In this document: positions 6,491-10,093 of the stretch, piece after piece
How the letters are laid out: each line of letters starts with the position of its first letter
Position numbering within the stretch: the first letter of the stretch is position 1
Assembly (NCBI RefSeq): GCF_026151655.1
Contig: NZ_JAMQPN010000015.1
Span: 1-10,093 of the forward strand
From: Leptospira soteropolitanensis
GTDB taxonomy: Bacteria; Spirochaetota; Leptospiria; Leptospirales; Leptospiraceae
Direction: 5' to 3'
DNA length: 10,093 bases
Program-made: the position numbers and the translations under genes
The notes under the pieces: model-generated
The model's database searches: none
Seen by the model: the letters and a program-made list of their open reading frames with translations, nothing else
What the model was told of the DNA's origin: nothing

Positions 6491-7255
6491 GTGACTAATA
6501 ATCTTGATGAGTTATCAATACAAAAAATAAAATTAGAAATTGAAGATCTACAGAAAAAAAATTCAGAAAACTGGCTTTCAAAGAACATAAACCAGATAAC
6601 AATACTTCTTGCAATCCTAACCTTCAGCTTCAGTATATATCAGTATAATGATACGGAGAGCACTATTCAAAAAGAAAATAGAGAAAAATATCTATTTGAA
6701 AGAAAACAAAGAGCCTTTAAACTTTTAGAAGAGGCGAAGTATGCAAATCGCTATGAATTTGGTCTGCTAATCGAAGAAATTGAAAGAATTACCCAAAATT
6801 CAAATCAAGAAAGAAATGAGCTTATAGCACTCTATAAACAATATTCAGAAGAATTTAATTGGTATAATCAGAGTGAAGTTTATTATGAGTATTCACTTTT
6901 TACTAGATCTCCAATTTATCGCCAAATGCTTAAAACTAGTACAAATTTACAGATTATTTTGGTTAAATTACATCAAAATTTAAAAGTATTAAAAAGAAAA
7001 CATTCAATAGAAAATTTCAACAAAATGTTTGGTTTAGAGGTTGGGGTTCAACAAGATGAAAATCTAAGATATGATGCTTTGCAGATACGTATTTTAGTTC
7101 TATCATACATAAGTCATTTACATTTGCTAAAATCATTAGATGAGAATTATCTTTATACACCACATAGAAATCAATTAAATCTTTTAGTTCCCGCTGGTTT
7201 AGCAGAAAAACTTGTAAACGTAATCTTTACGGATTTAAATTTAAAATATCGATAA
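6491..7255 (+). CDS. hypothetical membrane-anchored protein, 254 residues
   Basis: Begins with GTG, supported by AGGA (6480-6483) 7 nt upstream. Residues 5-30 form a charged helix, about 35-50 (QITILLAILTFSFSIYQY) a single membrane segment, and 52-130 a long charged helical region with coiled-coil character (EREKYLFERKQRAFKLLEE-like heptads). The remainder is helical and tyrosine-rich (YYEYSLF, LHLLKSLDENYLY). No catalytic motif is visible. The topology, short cytoplasmic N-terminus, one anchor and a long helical domain, occurs in many uncharacterised accessory proteins; no function is assigned. Sole gene of cassette 6450-7425; the stop is 12 nt before the attC left box. Confidence 0.8.
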   Translation: MTNNLDELSIQKIKLEIEDLQKKNSENWLSKNINQITILLAILTFSFSIYQYNDTESTIQKENREKYLFERKQRAFKLLEEAKYANRYEFGLLIEEIERITQNSNQERNELIALYKQYSEEFNWYNQSEVYYEYSLFTRSPIYRQMLKTSTNLQIILVKLHQNLKVLKRKHSIENFNKMFGLEVGVQQDENLRYDALQIRILVLSYISHLHLLKSLDENYLYTPHRNQLNLLVPAGLAEKLVNVIFTDLNLKYR

Positions 7256-7267
7256 ATGCAAAACTGC

Positions 7268-7431
7268 GTATAACAGCGACTTACCGCTACGCTTCGGCAC
7301 AAGGCCTCGCTCGGGCTGCGCCAAATTCCCCTTCTGGCATTCGCCTTGCTTACGCAAGCTACATGCCAGTCCCTAACGTCCCGTTCCGGGACTCAGGGTC
7401 GGGGAACTTCGGTAAGTCTAGTTCGTTATGC
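7268..7431 (+). repeat. attC-like site 8
   Basis: Left box GTATAAC (7268-7274), right box GTTATGC (7425-7431). L stem GACTTACCG / CGGTAAGTC, next stem TTCCCC / GGGGAA, hairpins CTGGCAT...ATGCCAG with CTTGC-ttac-GCAAG inside, and GTCCCG-ttc-CGGGAC. This is one of the cleanest copies for drawing the fold. Confidence 0.88.
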
Positions 7432-7521
7432 GCAAGCCTAGTTGATACTTTTAATTATAAGAATTTCAAACTTCGAATTAGCAATTATGAGTTAAATCTG
7501 GAGAAATTACTATTATATGAA

Positions 7522-7548
7522 TTGTCAATCTCTCGGTTTTGATATAGT
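7522..7548 (+). promoter_or_regulatory. candidate cassette-borne promoter upstream of thioredoxin-like gene
   Basis: TTGTCA (7522-7527) and TATAGT (7543-7548) each match a sigma-70 box at 5/6 but are only 15 nt apart. The region 7432-7631 is a long leader for this array (200 nt), which fits a cassette carrying its own promoter. A 17-codon ORF (7578-7631) ends in TAG directly before the gene's ATG. In another frame an open stretch (7565-7639, ...SRFQNFISDGILDD) overlaps the gene start by 8 nt, as if it were the tail of a lost upstream gene. Confidence 0.3.
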
Positions 7549-7631
7549 CTAAATATTAATATAGGTTTATTATCGTGATGAATACAAAGCAGAAAGCCGA
7601 TTTCAAAATTTTATTAGTGATGGTATTTTAG

Positions 7632-7952
7632 ATGATTGAGTTTCAATATTTTAATGATTGTCCAAATGCAAGTACTACTTTAAATAATCTAAAAACACTA
7701 ATAAAAAAAAATGTTATTAATATTAATGAAGTAAAAATTGTTGAAATTGAAAGTCCTGAAGATGCTGCCAAACTTAACTTTCAAGGATCACCTACAATTT
7801 TAATTAATGGGATTGACATTTATACAGGGGAGATTCCAGATAATACAAATTTTTCATGTAGATATTATCTTTTCGATGGTAAAAGGACAGGCATAATGAG
7901 CGAAGAGTATATTAAATTAAAATATGAACAATACAAAATAAAACAAAAATGA
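7632..7952 (+). CDS. small thioredoxin-fold protein, 106 residues
   Basis: MIEFQYFNDCPNA starts with a beta strand and a helix-capping CPNA motif at residues 10-13, in the place of the CxxC of thioredoxins. GSPTILING (52-60) contains the expected cis-proline P54. A second cysteine is C76 (NFSCRYYLFDGKRTG). With only one cysteine in the active loop, ordinary disulphide exchange is unlikely unless C10 and C76 pair; thiol binding or a non-redox role is possible. Similar short proteins are found near metal or organomercurial resistance genes, but nothing nearby supports that here. No signal peptide. It is the only full gene in cassette 7426-8160. Confidence 0.78.
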   Translation: MIEFQYFNDCPNASTTLNNLKTLIKKNVININEVKIVEIESPEDAAKLNFQGSPTILINGIDIYTGEIPDNTNFSCRYYLFDGKRTGIMSEEYIKLKYEQYKIKQK

Positions 7953-8004
7953 ATTACTGCGCAAGCGGTGGTTTAAATTTATTCTGGTTTTCAACTTGGC
8001 CTTC

Positions 8005-8166
8005 GCATAACAGCGACTTAACGCTTCGCGTCGGGACTTCGCCCTCGCTCGGTCTGCGACACATTCCTCTCTGGAACTCCTCTTGCCTCCGCAAGCGTCG
8101 TTCCAGTCCCTAACGTCCCTTCGGGACTCAGGGTCGAGAAACGTCGTTAAGTCTAGTTCGTTATAC
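8005..8166 (+). repeat. attC-like site 9
   Basis: Left box GCATAAC (8005-8011), right box GTTATAC (8160-8166). L stem GACTTAACG / CGTTAAGTC, covarying with site 8 (CCG/CGG there). Hairpin CTGGAAC / GTTCCAG and GTCCC-tt-CGGGAC. The stem TTCCTC / GAGAAA has one C-A mismatch on the top strand, a G-T wobble on the bottom. Confidence 0.87.
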
Positions 8167-8246
8167 GCAAGTTGCTAAAGTTAATAATCTTGCCGAAAAA
8201 AAAGAGAAAATTACGAAACTAGATCAAAAATCTCATAAAATTTAGT

Positions 8247-8280
8247 AGATTTATGATAGCATATTTGATATCATAAATCT
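8247..8280 (+). promoter_or_regulatory. toxin-antitoxin operator: perfect 12-bp inverted repeat
   Basis: AGATTTATGATA (8247-8258) and TATCATAAATCT (8269-8280) are perfect inverted repeats separated by 10 nt, so the half-sites are 22 bp apart, two helical turns on one face. The right arm abuts the GTG at 8281. A related half-site-like TCATAAAAT lies just upstream (8233-8241). Ribbon-helix-helix antitoxins autoregulate by binding such palindromes as dimers of dimers, so this is the likely operator. No Shine-Dalgarno precedes the GTG, so the mRNA may be leaderless. Confidence 0.65.
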
Positions 8281-8718
8281 GTGCGAGTAACCATTGATAC
8301 AAATGTCATATATCAAGCTCTCAGAGACAGTAGAGGTGCTTCGCATTTTATACTAACTTTAGTTGAAAACAAACGAATCGAATTAGCGCTTTCAACTCCA
8401 GTTTTCGTAGAATACTCTGATGTTTTACTTAGAGATAAGTCGCTCTCTGATCTGAGTTTATCAAAGAAGGAAATCAATCTTGTTTTGGACTTCCTTGCTT
8501 TGGTGGCTACGCCTTTTTCAATTAACTATCTACTAAGACCGAATCTTGGGGATGAAAACGACAATCTTTTTGTTGAACTGGCTTTCGCTAGTAACAGTCG
8601 ATATCTCATTACTTCAAATATAAAAGATTTTAACGAAAATAAAAATCTAAAATTTGATTCTTTTAAAGTTATTACTCCTACCGATTTTGCTAAATTTTGG
8701 AGATTAAATTATGAATAA
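8281..8718 (+). CDS. PIN-domain toxin (ribonuclease) of a toxin-antitoxin pair
   Basis: The 145-residue protein covers a whole PIN domain. MRVTIDTNVI gives D6 with N8, VFVEYSDVLL gives E44, RPNLGDENDN gives D91 and D94, and YLITSNIKDF carries N113 where many PIN proteins have the fourth acidic residue, with D116 near by. PIN toxins are Mg-dependent RNases that block translation until bound by the antitoxin. The layout fits the COG1569-type PIN group rather than classical VapC. The GTG start is forced: a TGA lies 5 codons upstream in frame, and the first strand begins at residue 2. It overlaps the antitoxin gene by 8 nt and comes first, the reverse of the common antitoxin-first order. Confidence 0.88.
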   Translation: MRVTIDTNVIYQALRDSRGASHFILTLVENKRIELALSTPVFVEYSDVLLRDKSLSDLSLSKKEINLVLDFLALVATPFSINYLLRPNLGDENDNLFVELAFASNSRYLITSNIKDFNENKNLKFDSFKVITPTDFAKFWRLNYE

Positions 8719-8971
8719 AAAAAATGTTCTCACTATTCGAATTCCAGAAGATCTTAAAGAAAGAATTGAGAAAACTGCAGCTACACAAGGTGTTTCTCTT
8801 AATCAATTTGCTTTATACGCTTTTACAAGAGGTATTAGTGACATTGATACTGCTAACTTTTTCAAAAAACGTATTCAAGGCAAAACTAAAGAATCAATTG
8901 AAGACGGATTTAAGAAAGTTATGGGAAAAGTCGGAAAGAAAGATAAGATTCCCAGTTGGGATAAGCTTTAA
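8711..8971 (+). CDS. ribbon-helix-helix antitoxin of the PIN toxin
   Basis: The 86-residue protein opens with a ribbon-helix-helix: strand VLTIRIP, helix EDLKERIEKTAATQG, turn, helix SLNQFALYAFTRGI (residues 6-42). The C-terminal part (FFKKRIQGKTKESIEDGFKK...) is charged and ends IPSWDKL, the usual flexible segment that wraps the toxin. Predicted roles are toxin neutralisation and repression at the 8247-8280 palindrome. GGAG (8699-8702) lies 8 nt before the ATG, a proper ribosome site in contrast to the toxin's lack of one, so more antitoxin than toxin may be made from one message. The ATG overlaps the toxin's end. A second ORF in another frame over this gene is not credible. Confidence 0.87.
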   Translation: MNKKNVLTIRIPEDLKERIEKTAATQGVSLNQFALYAFTRGISDIDTANFFKKRIQGKTKESIEDGFKKVMGKVGKKDKIPSWDKL

Positions 8972-8990
8972 CTCTATAGTAGCAACCAGC

Positions 8991-9153
8991 GTATAACAGC
9001 GGCTTACTGCTTCGCTTCGGGACAAGCCCTCGCTCGGGCTACGCCAAATTCCCTTTCTGTCACTCGTTTGCAGCCGCAAACTACGTGCCAGTCCCTAACG
9101 TCCCGTTCCGGGACTCAGGGTCAGGGAACTTCAGTAAGCCTAGTTCGTTATAC
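8991..9153 (+). repeat. attC-like site 10
   Basis: Left box GTATAAC (8991-8997), right box GTTATAC (9147-9153). L stem GGCTTACTG / CAGTAAGCC and hairpin GTTTGC-agcc-GCAAAC both covary relative to other copies (CTTGC/GCAAG). First hairpin GGG-acaag-CCC against GGC/GCC elsewhere. Confidence 0.87.
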
Positions 9154-9233
9154 GACATGCTAAAAACTAATCTTAAATATTTAACAAAAACAATAGCCTA
9201 TGGTCTTATAAAAACAAACAGTAAGTTATCAAA

Positions 9234-9653
9234 ATGAAAACCCATTTCCATACAAAATTACTAATTTTTATCTGTGTTTTCACAATTTCTAAATGTGTAA
9301 AAAATCAAAGCGTAAATGAAGGTTCACTAATTAGCCTAAATGATGCACAAAAAGAATATTCAAGTGTCATTTTTCTGAAAACCGCTGAATATTACCCGAA
9401 TCAGGCATTCTATTTTCTTTTTACACTTGAGCAGGTAGATTTCGGATGCCATAGAGATATTCATTATGATAAATCAGATTTTCAAACCTGTATGAAAAAT
9501 ATCACTTTATCCAAGTTCCAATCGAATAATCCAACTGACCTTTTCTTTCAAATTGAAACTTATAAAGACAAATTATGTAATTTGAAAAAAATAATCCTTT
9601 TTAAAGATTCTTTAATTAAGGGAGAACTAAACCTTTGTGAAATTAACCCTTAA
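9234..9653 (+). CDS. predicted lipoprotein, 139 residues
   Basis: An N-terminal signal (KTHFHTK positive end, hydrophobic LLIFICVFTIS) ends at the lipobox-like TISK-C21, a loose spirochaete-style site. Mature C21 would be lipidated and the protein anchored at a membrane surface. Four further cysteines (C72, C86, C115, C135) lie in the exported part, enough for two disulphides. No domain recognised; landmarks are FYFLFTLEQVDFGCH, DFQTCMKNI and a final ELNLCEINP. It overlaps the next gene by 17 nt, so the two are translated together. No strong ribosome site precedes the ATG. It opens cassette 9148 onward. Confidence 0.75.
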   Translation: MKTHFHTKLLIFICVFTISKCVKNQSVNEGSLISLNDAQKEYSSVIFLKTAEYYPNQAFYFLFTLEQVDFGCHRDIHYDKSDFQTCMKNITLSKFQSNNPTDLFFQIETYKDKLCNLKKIILFKDSLIKGELNLCEINP

Positions 9654-9930
9654 CTCACTATTATCACTCTTCATATTTACATTTCCTTATTACACAATCC
9701 AATCAAAGGAAAAATTTAGACCAGAGTATGATTATTCCATTAATCGAAACTCTTTGTTTCAGGATTGTGATGAAAAAAAGGCATGTTATGAAAGCTGTAA
9801 TAACATTCCAAATTATGCGATGATTTTTAGCATTTTCACACATTCTGTCGACTCTGAAATTTCAAAGAAAATAAAAATTTCATGCCTAAGCGATTGCTCA
9901 AGAGTTTTATGCTATAAAAATTATAAATAG
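9637..9930 (+). CDS. small secreted six-cysteine protein with twin CX3C motifs
   Basis: Starts with GTG, AAGGGAG (9618-9624) 12 nt upstream. A signal peptide (KLTLNSLLSLFIFTFPYYTIQS) is followed by about 75 residues with six cysteines: C44, C50, C54, C83, C87, C92. C50-x3-C54 and C83-x3-C87 are a twin CX3C pair, the spacing that staples two antiparallel helices together in CX3C/CX9C-type proteins; here it would act in the periplasm or outside. No known family recognised. The overlapping lipoprotein gene and the shared cysteine content suggest the two products act together at the cell envelope. The stop is 16 nt before the attC. Confidence 0.7.
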   Translation: MKLTLNSLLSLFIFTFPYYTIQSKEKFRPEYDYSINRNSLFQDCDEKKACYESCNNIPNYAMIFSIFTHSVDSEISKKIKISCLSDCSRVLCYKNYK

Positions 9931-9945
9931 CAATTTTAGCACGTC

Positions 9946-10093
9946 GTATAACAGCAACTAACCGCTTCACTTCGGGACTTGCGCCCTCGTTCGGTCTACG
10001 ACACATAGGCTTTTGTCACTCCTCTTGCTTTCGCAAGCGTCGTGCCAATCCCTAACGTCCCCTCCGGGGACTCAGGGCCAGCCTACGTCGGTT
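9946..10093 (+). repeat. attC-like site 11 (cut by window end)
   Basis: Left box GTATAAC (9946-9952). The core follows site 4: next stem TAGGCT / AGCCTA, hairpin CTTGC-tttc-GCAAG, hairpin GTCCCC-tcc-GGGGAC. The window stops in the right L arm (CGGTT), so the right box and the next cassette are not visible. Confidence 0.83.

Larger units (their letters stand above)
1..10093 (+). mobile_element. integron-type gene-cassette array (internal segment)
   Basis: Eleven GC-rich folded repeats of 162-164 nt alternate with AT-rich units of one or two genes, all genes and repeats in one orientation. Repeat ends match the integron attC boxes (RYYYAAC on the left, GTTRRRY on the right) at about six of seven positions. 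With the established cut between G and TT of the right box, the cassettes are 173-2109, 2110-2559, 2560-3762, 3763-4624, 4625-5073, 5074-6449, 6450-7425, 7426-8160, 8161-9147 and 9148 onward; 1-172 is the tail of an earlier one. Each cassette's two ends are complementary to each other, as expected if it once existed as a circle whose ends rebuilt one attC. No integrase or attI is visible. A spirochaete (Leptospira-like) host is inferred, not proven. Confidence 0.85.

Noticed and set aside
8724..8996. Second + strand ORF overlapping the antitoxin gene in another frame.
   Set aside because: It is low-complexity Leu/Lys translation of the antitoxin reading, has no ribosome site, and runs into the attC.
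1..10093. CRISPR array.
   Set aside because: Repeats are about 163 nt, have gene-sized spacing and attC-type ends; no short regularly spaced spacers.

Overview
This window is a stretch of an integron-type gene-cassette array, most likely from a Leptospira-like spirochaete. The organism guess is moderate confidence. It rests on AT-rich genes, a spirochaete-style lipobox in one lipoprotein, and the general look of the proteins. No integrase gene or attI site lies in the window, so the array must be anchored elsewhere.

Eleven copies of a GC-rich, strongly folded repeat punctuate the window (16-178, 1952-2115, 2402-2565, 3605-3768, 4468-4630, 4917-5079, 6292-6455, 7268-7431, 8005-8166, 8991-9153, and 9946 to the cut at the window end). 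Each complete copy is 162-164 nt. Each starts with a xxATAAC/xxTTAAC box and ends with a GTTATxx/GTTAATT box, as integron attC sites do (RYYYAAC...GTTRRRY). Inside are a covarying L stem and several covarying hairpins. Every gene is on the + strand, the same orientation as the repeats. Cutting at G|TT of each right box gives ten cassettes: 173-2109, 2110-2559, 2560-3762, 3763-4624, 4625-5073, 5074-6449, 6450-7425, 7426-8160, 8161-9147 and 9148-beyond the window, plus the tail of another at 1-172.

The strongest evidence for mobile circular cassettes is that the first roughly 14-20 nt of each cassette are complementary to the nt just before its own downstream repeat. They do not match the neighbouring cassette. 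The extension carries one invariant A (left) / C (right) position, an A-C mismatch on the top strand and a T-G wobble on the bottom strand. It occurs in all ten cassettes whose two ends can be compared.

Cargo, left to right: (1) a two-gene Pycsar anti-phage system, a cNMP-binding/TIR NADase effector (258-1199) and a pyrimidine-type nucleotide cyclase (1201-1899); (2) an ORF-less cassette; (3) an unknown protein whose frame breaks at a run of seven A; (4) a 201-residue unknown protein; (5) a second, diverged copy of the ORF-less cassette; (6) a 395-residue unknown protein with a hydrophobic C-terminus; (7) a 254-residue protein with one membrane anchor; (8) a small thioredoxin-fold protein; (9) a PIN toxin and ribbon-helix-helix antitoxin pair with a perfect 12-bp inverted repeat abutting its GTG start; (10) a lipoprotein plus a small secreted six-cysteine protein.

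Taken together this looks like a sedentary cassette reservoir. Defence (Pycsar), array maintenance (toxin-antitoxin) and unknown cell-surface functions share one exchange format built on an unusually long attC-like site.
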